Shown piece after piece: positions 8,964 through 16,098 of a DNA stretch of 30,960 nt; position 1 is the stretch's first letter; every line of letters begins with the position of its first letter. The translations under genes and the position numbers were made by a program. Below the pieces are notes generated by a model. It saw nothing but the letters and a program-made list of their open reading frames with translations. It did not search any database and was not told where the DNA came from. Origin of the DNA: an uncultured Alistipes sp. (GTDB lineage Bacteria > Bacteroidota > Bacteroidia > Bacteroidales > Rikenellaceae); NCBI RefSeq assembly GCF_902388705.1, contig NZ_CABMQJ010000023.1:1-30960 (forward strand), read 5' to 3'.

Positions 8964-9132
8964 CACCCTTTTTTTAACTACGAAAGTGCCGAATTGACGA
9001 AGGAAAACATCCTCTTGCTTGAGTATCGGGTTTTTTCACTCCTTCCATAAATGCCTCGACAACGGTCGACACGACCGCTTTTTCATAACCGGTACATTTC
9101 GCGATCTCCGATATGACATCTTGTTTTGTCAT
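8949..9132 (-). pseudogene. HU/IHF family DNA-binding protein, frameshifted and truncated
   Basis: On the minus strand, ATG 9132 (or ATG 9150, six residues longer) opens a frame starting MTKQDVISEIAKCTGYEK, the N-terminal dimerisation helices of HU/IHF proteins, and continuing VVEAFMEGVK. After a run of six A residues (plus strand T 9031-9036) the frame drifts into unrelated sequence and stops at 8974. Removing one A restores the family pattern: KQEDVFLRQFGTFVVKKR matches the HU strand region. After KKR the similarity fades and the DNA-binding arm and C-terminal helix are not recognisable, so the gene is both frameshifted and 3'-truncated. A full HU is about 90 residues. The homopolymer position leaves sequencing error possible for the frameshift, but not for the lost C-terminus. 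It marks the left edge of the AT-richer island. Confidence 0.75.
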
Positions 9133-9276
9133 GGTATTCTTATTTTTCATTTGTCCCCGACCGTGCATTTCGAGACCTTGAAAACGCCTTTTTAATCCCT
9201 GAAAGCGTTTGTAATGATTTTTTTTGAAACGAATGTTGATTTTCAGTCGATTGCAAGGGCGTTGTAAGATGTGACT

Positions 9277-9310
9277 TTTGTCGGGCCTGTGGAATTATGT
9301 GTTATCTTTG
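9277..9310 (+). promoter_or_regulatory. Bacteroidota-type promoter for the island genes
   Basis: The -7 box TATCTTTG lies at 9303-9310 with TTTG at 9277-9280, a spacing of 22 that is slightly longer than usual. The start codon of the next gene follows at 9337, leaving a short leader. Confidence 0.55.
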
Positions 9311-9336
9311 ATAACAAGGATAACCCACTCTGCGAC

Positions 9337-10364
9337 ATGAACGAAACATTGCTCCTCCTGCTTTTCTGTCCTGTCCTGCGCTCGACAGCACAAGCCCAAC
9401 GTCCGGACATTTCCCGCTTTGAAACGGCTTACACCGAAATCGCGGATATGCTCGACGGGAAAGCCGCCTTGAGTATAAAACGCGCCGTATTCCTTGCCGA
9501 ATGGGCGTACCTCGACGGAAATCTCGATTATGACTGGTTTTGTAGTAAAATAGACTCTGCCGTAGTTTTCTTAAATGGTTTTATGAAAGCCAATGGACTG
9601 GACAAGTACAAGACCGGTAAGAATATAGCCATCATCGAATATTTCTTCAATCCCTGGTCGGGCAACGGTCATAAACCGTTCTCCTACGACCATAACGACA
9701 TGGACAGCAAGCAGGATTTTACCCAACAATTCGTCAGCAAACTGATCCAAACACATAAGGGGCAATGTCGCTCATTGCCTTACTATTATAAGATTCTGGC
9801 CGAAGCTGTCGGCGCCGAGGCATATATTGCCTATGCGCCGATCCATTCATTTATACGCTACCCTGATGCTGACAACCTTTTTCCTGAAGATTGGGTGAAC
9901 GTGGAGTTGACCACCCATCAATATACACCGGAATTCTACTACATCGAATCTTTCGAGATAAACGAAAAAGCGTTGCAAAACAAGGTTTATCTTCATCCGC
10001 TGACCGACCGGGAAACCGTAGCTGCACAGTTTTCCGATTTAGCATTCGCCTATACCATTATGGGGTGTATGACGACTTCACCTGGTTGTGTTCCTCCAAG
10101 TCGTTTGACTATTATCCACAGCACTACAATACCCTGATAACGATGGGTAAATCCCTCGATGTTGCATTAGGCCGGTATTTGGAAAACAATGGGAATAAAG
10201 TGGATGAATATGTTCTGTCGCTTGAAAAGAAATCAGGAGCGTTATACGAGCAGTTGCTTGCTATGGGATGGGAACAACTCGACGAGGAGTATTTCAAGCG
10301 GCTCGATTGGAAAAACGAGGTGGCGAAGAAAATTCTCGAACAAACCGGAGGAATAAAACTATAA
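9337..10364 (+). pseudogene. Secreted transglutaminase-like protein, frameshifted
   Basis: ATG 9337 starts a protein with a signal peptide (LLLLLFCPVLRSTAQA). The body contains a GQCRSLP segment with Cys144, followed by APIHSFI with His170 and WVNVEL with Glu190, a Cys-His-acid order like the transglutaminase-like/protease core seen in secreted Bacteroidota proteins (inference from motif order). Near 10051-10056 the frame is lost: the original frame ends at 10137 in unrelated residues, whereas the -1 frame continues convincingly with YGVYDDFTWLC through to IKL and a TAA at 10362. One missing T in TATACC would explain it. The intact protein would be about 342 residues. Base composition is much lower in GC than the flanking core genes. 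The Rhs-tip gene starts 32 bases later in the same direction. Confidence 0.65.
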
Positions 10365-10396
10365 TCAGAATATAAACCACTCAAAACTTTACTATT

Positions 10397-11170
10397 ATGA
10401 AAACAAAACGATTATTTATTTTGACAGCAATTATTTGCATGGCCTCATTATTTTCTGTAGATTTGGCATACGCATACCATCCGGTGTCACCGTATGCGTT
10501 CACGGGTGGTAATCCGGTAAGCAGAATCGATCCAGACGGGCAGGATTGGTATTCGACGACCGATAAAGAGGGAAGTGTATCCTACCATTACACCGAGGAT
10601 TATCGCTCCCAAAGAGATTTGAAGAAGGCGGGTATCGAAGGTACATATATCGGAATGACTGGTAAGACGAATGATGGCAGTCAATATTTGAGTTTATTTG
10701 GCTCGCAGGTCAATACAATGACTGCCGGCGGTCAAAAGAATCTCGCTGCTGAGATGGTTGCGAATATAGATAACGCGATTATCAATTCTTATGAAGCTGA
10801 TTATTATAACAATCAGGCAAATAGAGACCCCTTTAATAGTGAAGCGTATAGCGGTGGTACGAATATGGGTATTTCAATGGCCGTAACTCCGAGCATGGTT
10901 AGCAGAGGGGTAAATGTGTTTCATTTTGGTTACGCAGGGGGCAAAGTCAGATATGAGGTAAACAATGATATGCAAGGTCAATCATTGGATTGGCAAGATG
11001 GCAAAGTTGGGCCTGTGGGAGGATATTTTATGACCATTGGCACAGGAGCAAATGTTATTATTCAAAGGGGTGATAGAAATAGATCGGTCAATTGGATTTT
11101 CCCGAATACTCAATCGTGGCAGAATGTACGAAATAGAGCAAACAAACTATTAAATAATAGACAATGGTAA
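10397..11170 (+). CDS. Signal-peptide protein with an Rhs-core tail and an unknown C-terminal domain (candidate exported toxin)
   Basis: The 257-residue product has a Sec signal peptide (residues 1-26, ending VDLAYA). It is followed at once by the last few residues of an Rhs-repeat-associated core, SPYAFTGGNPVSRIDPDGQDW (about residues 30-50). In normal Rhs or YD-repeat proteins this motif sits after hundreds of residues of repeats and marks the junction with a variable C-terminal toxin. Here the repeats are absent and the junction is fused directly to an export signal. Residues 50-257 match no family I can name; they are rich in Asn, Gly and aromatic residues, with conserved-looking segments YSGGTNMGISMAV and VGGYFMTIGTG. 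Codon use is AT-rich, unlike core genes. The last 7 bases overlap the next gene, a lipoprotein, as in toxin-immunity pairs. Toxin activity is inferred from architecture only. Confidence 0.75.
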   Translation: MKTKRLFILTAIICMASLFSVDLAYAYHPVSPYAFTGGNPVSRIDPDGQDWYSTTDKEGSVSYHYTEDYRSQRDLKKAGIEGTYIGMTGKTNDGSQYLSLFGSQVNTMTAGGQKNLAAEMVANIDNAIINSYEADYYNNQANRDPFNSEAYSGGTNMGISMAVTPSMVSRGVNVFHFGYAGGKVRYEVNNDMQGQSLDWQDGKVGPVGGYFMTIGTGANVIIQRGDRNRSVNWIFPNTQSWQNVRNRANKLLNNRQW

Positions 11171-11898
11171 GAATTACGAAATCAATACTTATTATCTTAT
11201 TGCTTTATATTGGTGTTTCATGTAGTGTAAATAAAAAGGCAATCCAATCCAATCAAGACGAAATCACGTTGATTAAAACTAAATATAATAAAAAAGAAAT
11301 GCTTAGTTTTAATCTTTGGCGTACACTGAATGTGTACAACTCAATCTATTTGCGATGCCCAAGAAGAGTTGACGATCTAATAGTATTAATTGAAAGATTG
11401 GGAGAAGACTATCAGATGATTAACGAAAATGCGTATCAATTTCTAAAAAAAAATAGGAATAATTTAATTTTTGTTATCTCTCCTGACTCTGTGACTACTA
11501 TTTACAGAGGCAAAATAACAGACCAGCGTATTGTGGAAAGGGCCGAATTTGCAAGTCCGTGTAACTCTGTTGATATGTCTCTTGTTGACTTCTTTGATGA
11601 AGATGGTTTGTATGTTTCACGTGATTCTTTGTCTTCCGAAGTTGTTCAGAGATTGTACAGAGAATATTGGAGCTATTCTTATGCAACGAGAGACAATCCC
11701 GGCAATAAAATACTTTTTGAGAAAACAAAATTCGAATACACCCCAAATAGTTTAAAAGATTTATGTGGGAATGAGTTGTTGGACATAAATCGATCTCCGC
11801 TTATTAAAAATACATTCAATTACTTAGACAGTCTTGCCCGCGCAAACAATTTCTCCAGAATCATTGCGTCAGGTTTTATTGATAGGTATTGTTTGTAA
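11164..11898 (+). CDS. Putative lipoprotein, candidate immunity partner of the Rhs-tip protein
   Basis: The 244-residue product starts with a lipoprotein signal peptide: SILIILLLYIGVSC, with Cys20 as the probable lipidated residue. The residues after Cys (SVNKK) lack the acidic export signal that sends Bacteroidota lipoproteins to the cell surface, so it probably stays facing the periplasm (inference). No domain is recognised; the mature part is mixed alpha/beta by eye, with several Cys and many Asn. The ATG at 11164 overlaps the stop of the upstream gene (CAATGGTAA), which implies translational coupling. The gene is the most AT-rich in the window. Context suggests an immunity protein protecting the periplasm from the exported upstream protein; a simple accessory lipoprotein is the alternative. 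A hairpin terminator follows at 11937. Confidence 0.7.
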   Translation: MVRITKSILIILLLYIGVSCSVNKKAIQSNQDEITLIKTKYNKKEMLSFNLWRTLNVYNSIYLRCPRRVDDLIVLIERLGEDYQMINENAYQFLKKNRNNLIFVISPDSVTTIYRGKITDQRIVERAEFASPCNSVDMSLVDFFDEDGLYVSRDSLSSEVVQRLYREYWSYSYATRDNPGNKILFEKTKFEYTPNSLKDLCGNELLDINRSPLIKNTFNYLDSLARANNFSRIIASGFIDRYCL

Positions 11899-11936
11899 CC
11901 TTTCTCGGATTATCCTCTCGATACAACTCAAAAAGC

Positions 11937-11963
11937 AAGGCGCAGGATAAATCCCTGCGCCTT
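11937..11963 (+). terminator. Terminator after the lipoprotein gene
   Basis: AAGGCGCAGG (11937-11946) pairs with CCTGCGCCTT (11954-11963) around a 7-base loop, about 40 bases after the lipoprotein stop. It is followed by GTATTGTT. It probably ends the island transcript, and marks where composition returns to GC-rich. Confidence 0.75.
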
Positions 11964-12155
11964 GTATTGTTACATGATGGAGGGCCTAAAATACGGTCAT
12001 CTTCCGCTCGGCCAACTTCTCCCGCTCGGTATTTTTGTAGTGGTTCTTCCAGATCGTCATCGGACTGTTCCCGGCCATCCCGGCCGCGGCATACGGGGAG
12101 CCGCTGTCGTCGACCGTTCGAGGGATGAAACTGCCGCGGGCGGAATATATGGCGG

Positions 12156-14189
12156 CTATTTCTTCCTCAGGTAGACCGTCGCTGTGCGCGAGGTGTTGTA
12201 GATGCGGATGTGGGGCCGCCGGGTGTTGTCGCCGTCCCGGGCGGGGAACGAGAAATGCGCTGCGTCCATCGCCTGCCGTTCCTGGCCGCCGAACCGCCGC
12301 TCGTCGGTCGAGAGCACCGGAACGTACTTGCCCGGCGCCTGCACGGGCACCTCGTAGTCGGGAACCGATGTGGAGGGGTGCCAGTTGAAGACGAACAGCA
12401 AATCGCCGTGCGAGAAGGCCATCGTCTTGTTGCACTCGTCCATCAAGAGGTTCCAGGCGTAGCCGTCGGCGAGCACCTTGTAGCGCTTCACCAGCTTGAG
12501 CATCGCCTTGTCGAAATCACCCAGCCATGCGTAGCGCAGGAACCCGTTTTTCGCCAGCGACCACTGCCGCCGGGCGTGGGCGTAGCTCCAGCCGTTGCCC
12601 TCGCGCGGGAAGTCAATCCACTCGGGGTGCCCGAACTCGTTGCCCATGAAGTTGAGGTAGGCCTGTCCGCCCGTCGAGACGGTCATCAGGCGGATCATCT
12701 TGTGCAGGGCCATGCCGCGGTCGATTACGACGCTCTGCGACGCCCGGTTCATGTGGTCGTACATCTCCTTGTCCATCAGGCGGAAGGCCAGTGTTTTGTC
12801 ACCCACCAGCGCCTGGTCGTGCGACTCGGCGTAGGCCACGGTCTTGACTTCCGGCAGGCGGTCGGTCAGGACGTTCCACATCTCCCAGATATTCCACTCC
12901 TCGTCGGGCACCTCTTTGAGCTGTTTGATCCAGAAGTCGGGGATGGCCATTCCCAGCCGGTAGTCGAAGCCGACGCCACCGTCGGCGATGGGGATGCACA
13001 TGCCCGGCATGCCGCTCACGTCCTCGGCAATCGTGACGGCCGCGGGGCGGAAGTCGTGCACCAGGCGGTTGGCGAGCGTCAGGTAAGTCAGCGCGTCGCC
13101 GTTGACACCCTCGTCGAAGAACCGTTCGCGGCAGTCGAAATCGACATAGCCGTGGTGGTGGTATATCATCGAGGTCACGCCGTCGAAGCGGTAGCCGTCG
13201 AAATGGAATTCGTCGAGCCAGTATTTGACGTTCGAGAGCAGGAAGTGCTGCACCTCGTCCTTGCCGTAGTCGAAGAGTTTCGAGTCCCAGTAGGGCTGGT
13301 AGCCCGCCTTGCCGGGCAGCGAGTACTGGTGGTCGGTGCCGTCCAGTTCGTTGATGCCCTCGTTGAGGTTGCTGACGTAGTGGGCGTGCACGAGGTCCAT
13401 GATGACCCCGAGTCCCAGTTCGTGGGCGCGGCGCACCAGCTCCTTGAGCTCCTCGGGCGTGCCGCAGCGCGAAGTGGGGGCGAAGAAGCTCGACACGTGG
13501 TAGCCGAATGACCCGTAGTAGGGGTGCTCGGCCACGGCCATGAGCTGTACGGCGTTGTAGCCGTCCTTCTTGATGACGGGGAGTATCTTTTCGGTGAATT
13601 CGCGGTAGGTGCCCACGCCCGCTCTCTCCTGTGCCATGCCCACGTGGGCCTCGTAAATCAGGAGGCTGCCGTTTTTCGAAATGTCGAAAGCGTCGCCCCG
13701 CCAGTCGAACGGTTCCGGCGCCCAGAACTGGGCCGTGTAGTTTTTCGTCGCCTCGTCCTGCACCACGCGCGCGGCATAGGCCGGGATGCGGTCCATCCAG
13801 CCGTTGTCGCCGTGTACGTGCAGTTTGTAGAGCGAGCCGTGCACCAGCCGGTCGCGGTACATGGCCGTGGGGAAAAAGGCGCTCCACACGCCGTGCGCGT
13901 CGCGCTGCATGCGCAGCTCGGTGCGCTGCCAGTTGTTGAAGTCGCCGAAGACGTAGACGTCGTGCGCTCCCGGCAGCCACTCGCGCAGCCACCAGCCGTC
14001 GAGCACCTCGTCCCGCTGCCAGCCGAAATAGCGGTAGCCGTTGGCGTAGTCGACGAGCGAGCCAGCCGCCTGTCTGATCCTCTCCATTTTGTCCGTATAG
14101 CGGGCGTAGCGCCTGTCGAGTTCCTGCTCGGCGGGGAGCAGCCACTCGTCGCGCTCGACGATCGGCAGCCTGCGGGTCGTTTTTTCCAT
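12156..14189 (-). CDS. glgB: 1,4-alpha-glucan branching enzyme (GH13)
   Basis: The 677-residue cytosolic enzyme makes alpha-1,6 branches in glycogen. It has an N-terminal CBM48-like beta domain (about residues 60-150, with FGDFNNW) and a GH13 barrel with the four conserved regions. These are MDLVHAH (about 264-270), FDGYRFDGVTSM with nucleophile Asp336, TIAED with acid/base Glu389, and AESHDQ with Asp458. A C-terminal all-beta domain completes it. The sequence DEFHFDGYRFDGVTSMIYHH resembles the eukaryotic-type GBE branch that Bacteroidota commonly carry rather than E. coli GlgB. ATG 14189 lies 13 bases after the likely transcription start set by the -7 box at 14216-14209. It is transcribed divergently from the POT transporter. 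The stop is TAG and no clear terminator follows it. Confidence 0.93.
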   Translation of the reverse strand: MEKTTRRLPIVERDEWLLPAEQELDRRYARYTDKMERIRQAAGSLVDYANGYRYFGWQRDEVLDGWWLREWLPGAHDVYVFGDFNNWQRTELRMQRDAHGVWSAFFPTAMYRDRLVHGSLYKLHVHGDNGWMDRIPAYAARVVQDEATKNYTAQFWAPEPFDWRGDAFDISKNGSLLIYEAHVGMAQERAGVGTYREFTEKILPVIKKDGYNAVQLMAVAEHPYYGSFGYHVSSFFAPTSRCGTPEELKELVRRAHELGLGVIMDLVHAHYVSNLNEGINELDGTDHQYSLPGKAGYQPYWDSKLFDYGKDEVQHFLLSNVKYWLDEFHFDGYRFDGVTSMIYHHHGYVDFDCRERFFDEGVNGDALTYLTLANRLVHDFRPAAVTIAEDVSGMPGMCIPIADGGVGFDYRLGMAIPDFWIKQLKEVPDEEWNIWEMWNVLTDRLPEVKTVAYAESHDQALVGDKTLAFRLMDKEMYDHMNRASQSVVIDRGMALHKMIRLMTVSTGGQAYLNFMGNEFGHPEWIDFPREGNGWSYAHARRQWSLAKNGFLRYAWLGDFDKAMLKLVKRYKVLADGYAWNLLMDECNKTMAFSHGDLLFVFNWHPSTSVPDYEVPVQAPGKYVPVLSTDERRFGGQERQAMDAAHFSFPARDGDNTRRPHIRIYNTSRTATVYLRKK

Positions 14190-14208
14190 AACCGGTTTTC
14201 TAATTATA

Positions 14209-14216
14209 CAAATATA
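14209..14216 (-). promoter_or_regulatory. -7 box of the branching enzyme gene
   Basis: TATATTTG on the minus strand (14216 to 14209) fits the Bacteroidota -7 consensus and lies 20 bases before the start codon. No good TTTG -33 box is seen at the usual distance. Confidence 0.55.
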
Positions 14217-14229
14217 TGAAAAATTTTTC

Positions 14230-14237
14230 TATCTTTG
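14230..14237 (+). promoter_or_regulatory. -7 box of the POT transporter gene
   Basis: TATCTTTG at 14230-14237 fits TAnnTTTG and lies 46 bases before the transporter ATG. It is back to back with the branching-enzyme promoter, within about 15 bases, so the two divergent promoters may influence each other. Confidence 0.6.
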
Positions 14238-14283
14238 TCAGGCATGAAAAATCGAAACCATACTAAATAAATGAAAAACTGAT

Positions 14284-15966
14284 ATGTTTAAAGGACAACC
14301 CAAAGGATTGTATGCCCTTTCACTTGCCAACACGGGTGAGCGTTTCGGCTATTATACGATGCTTGCGATTTTCACGCTGTTTTTGCAGGCAAAGTTCGGC
14401 TATACGGAAGCCGTAACCACCCAGATTTACGGTATTTTCCTCGCTGCGGTCTATTTCATGCCTTTCTTCGGCGGTATTCTGGCCGATAAGTTCGGATTCG
14501 GTAAGATGGTTTCGCTGGGTATCTTCGTGATGTTCGGCGGTTATGCGCTGCTTTCGATTCCGACGGGGACGGGCTTTGCGGCCCAGGCGCTGATGTTCGG
14601 CGCGCTGGCGCTTATCGCGTGCGGCACCGGCCTCTTCAAAGGCAACCTCCAGGTGCTGGTCGGCAACCTCTACGACGACCCCGCCTATGCGTCGAAACGC
14701 GACAATGCGTTCTCGATTTTCTATATGGCTATCAATATCGGCGCCATGTTCGCTCCCTCGATGGCCAAATGGATCACCAATTACTTCCTGGCCCAGGACG
14801 GGCTGGTGTACAACGGGCAGATTCCGGCCCTTGCGCACCAGTTCATGGAGATGGGCGCCAAGATGCCGGCAGAGCCGCTTGCCAAACTCCAGGAGCTGGC
14901 CGTGGCAGTCGGCGGCAGCGCCGCAGACCTCGGCACGTTCTCGCACCACTACGTCGAGAAACTCTCGGCGGCCTATAACATGGGATTCGGCGTGGCGTGT
15001 GTTTCGCTGGTGATTTCGTACCTGATTTACGTCGGCTTCCGCAAGACGTTCAAGCATGCCGACATGACCGCCAAGCAGCAGGCCGCTTCGGCTGCCGGCG
15101 CGGCACAGACGGAACTGACGCCCGCGCAGACCAAGTCGCGCATCACGGCGCTCATGCTCGTCTTCGCCGTGGTGATTTTCTTCTGGATGGCATTCCACCA
15201 GAACGGTTCCACGATGACTTTCTTCGCCCGCGATTACACGACGCCCGAGGCTACGGGCATCACCCGCATGGGCTTCGATATTTTCAACCTGGTGCTGGTA
15301 ATCGTCGGCGTCTATTCGGTCGTCGGCTTCTTCCAGTCGGAAAAAGGACGCGGCAAGTTCATCAGTGCCGTCGTATTCCTGCTCGCCGCCGGGGCGCTTT
15401 GGTACCGCTATACGCTGACACCCGATCCGGTGCACATCCTGCCGCAGGAGTTCCAGCAGTTCAATCCGTTCTATGTCGTGGCCCTCACTCCGATTTCGGT
15501 GGCTATCTTTACGGCGCTGGCCCGCAAAGGCAAAGAACCCTCGGCGCCGCGTAAAATCGGCATGGGTATGATTATCGCCGCAGGCGGGTTCCTGATTCTG
15601 ACCCTCGGGTCGGTGGGGCTCATGTCGCCTGTCGAGGTGAAGGCTGCCGGCGCCAGCAACATGTTCGTTTCGCAGGACTGGCTGATTTCGACCTATCTCG
15701 TACTGACGTTCGCCGAGTTGCTGCTCTCCCCGATGGGTATTTCGTTCGTGTCGAAAGTGGCGCCTCCCAAGTACAAGGGTATGATGATGGGCTGCTGGTT
15801 CGCAGCTACGGCTATCGGCAACTACGCCACGTCGCTTATCGGTTACCTGTGGGGCAGCGGCATGGCGCTGTGGATGGTGTGGAGCGTGCTGATTGTGCTC
15901 TGCCTGCTTTCGGCGCTGTTCATTTTCTCGATTATGCGCAAACTGGAAAATGCGACGGCCGCCTGA
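14284..15966 (+). CDS. POT/PTR family proton-dependent oligopeptide transporter
   Basis: The 560-residue inner-membrane protein imports di- and tripeptides with protons. It is recognised by the N-terminal family motif NTGERFGYYTMLAIFTLF (the E-x-E-R-F-x-Y-Y region, with the first Glu replaced by Asn-Thr-Gly-Glu in this branch) and by FGGILADKFGFGKMV after the second helix. The segment NAFSIFYMAINIGAMFAP is also diagnostic, as are about 14 hydrophobic helices spread over the full length. A hydrophilic stretch at about residues 175-240 and a later FWMAFHQNGSTMTFFARDY match the central loop and helix 7 of bacterial members. Peptide specificity is not predictable. It has its own promoter at 14230 and ends at a strong terminator at 15982, so it is probably monocistronic. 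Confidence 0.93.
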   Translation: MFKGQPKGLYALSLANTGERFGYYTMLAIFTLFLQAKFGYTEAVTTQIYGIFLAAVYFMPFFGGILADKFGFGKMVSLGIFVMFGGYALLSIPTGTGFAAQALMFGALALIACGTGLFKGNLQVLVGNLYDDPAYASKRDNAFSIFYMAINIGAMFAPSMAKWITNYFLAQDGLVYNGQIPALAHQFMEMGAKMPAEPLAKLQELAVAVGGSAADLGTFSHHYVEKLSAAYNMGFGVACVSLVISYLIYVGFRKTFKHADMTAKQQAASAAGAAQTELTPAQTKSRITALMLVFAVVIFFWMAFHQNGSTMTFFARDYTTPEATGITRMGFDIFNLVLVIVGVYSVVGFFQSEKGRGKFISAVVFLLAAGALWYRYTLTPDPVHILPQEFQQFNPFYVVALTPISVAIFTALARKGKEPSAPRKIGMGMIIAAGGFLILTLGSVGLMSPVEVKAAGASNMFVSQDWLISTYLVLTFAELLLSPMGISFVSKVAPPKYKGMMMGCWFAATAIGNYATSLIGYLWGSGMALWMVWSVLIVLCLLSALFIFSIMRKLENATAA

Positions 15967-15981
15967 CGGTTCTAATGCTAC

Positions 15982-16014
15982 AAAGGCCCGGAAGATTCTT
16001 CCGGGCCTTTTTTT
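15982..16014 (+). terminator. Strong intrinsic terminator after the POT transporter
   Basis: AAAGGCCCGGAAGA (15982-15995) pairs with TCTTCCGGGCCTTT (15997-16010), then runs into further T residues to 16014. It lies 15 bases past the transporter stop. Confidence 0.92.
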
Positions 16015-16044
16015 GCCCCGGGCGGGGATAAAACGGCCGCGGGG

Positions 16045-16075
16045 TTTGTTTACACAGTCCAAAATACTATCTTTG
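16045..16075 (+). promoter_or_regulatory. Consensus Bacteroidota promoter of the sensor kinase gene
   Basis: TTTG at 16045-16048 and TATCTTTG at 16068-16075 are separated by exactly 19 bases, the usual spacing of the Bacteroidota primary sigma factor. Transcription should start near 16082, which supports the ATG at 16099 and excludes the in-frame GTG at 16075. Confidence 0.85.
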
Positions 16076-16098
16076 TGAGATGTAATCGTCGCTTTCAG

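Noticed and set aside
12210..13511. Long open frames on the plus strand inside the branching-enzyme gene
   Set aside because: They are antisense shadows created by GC-rich codon bias; the minus strand has all GH13 catalytic motifs.
16075..16098. Upstream GTG start for the sensor kinase
   Set aside because: It overlaps the -7 promoter box, so it would not be in the transcript.
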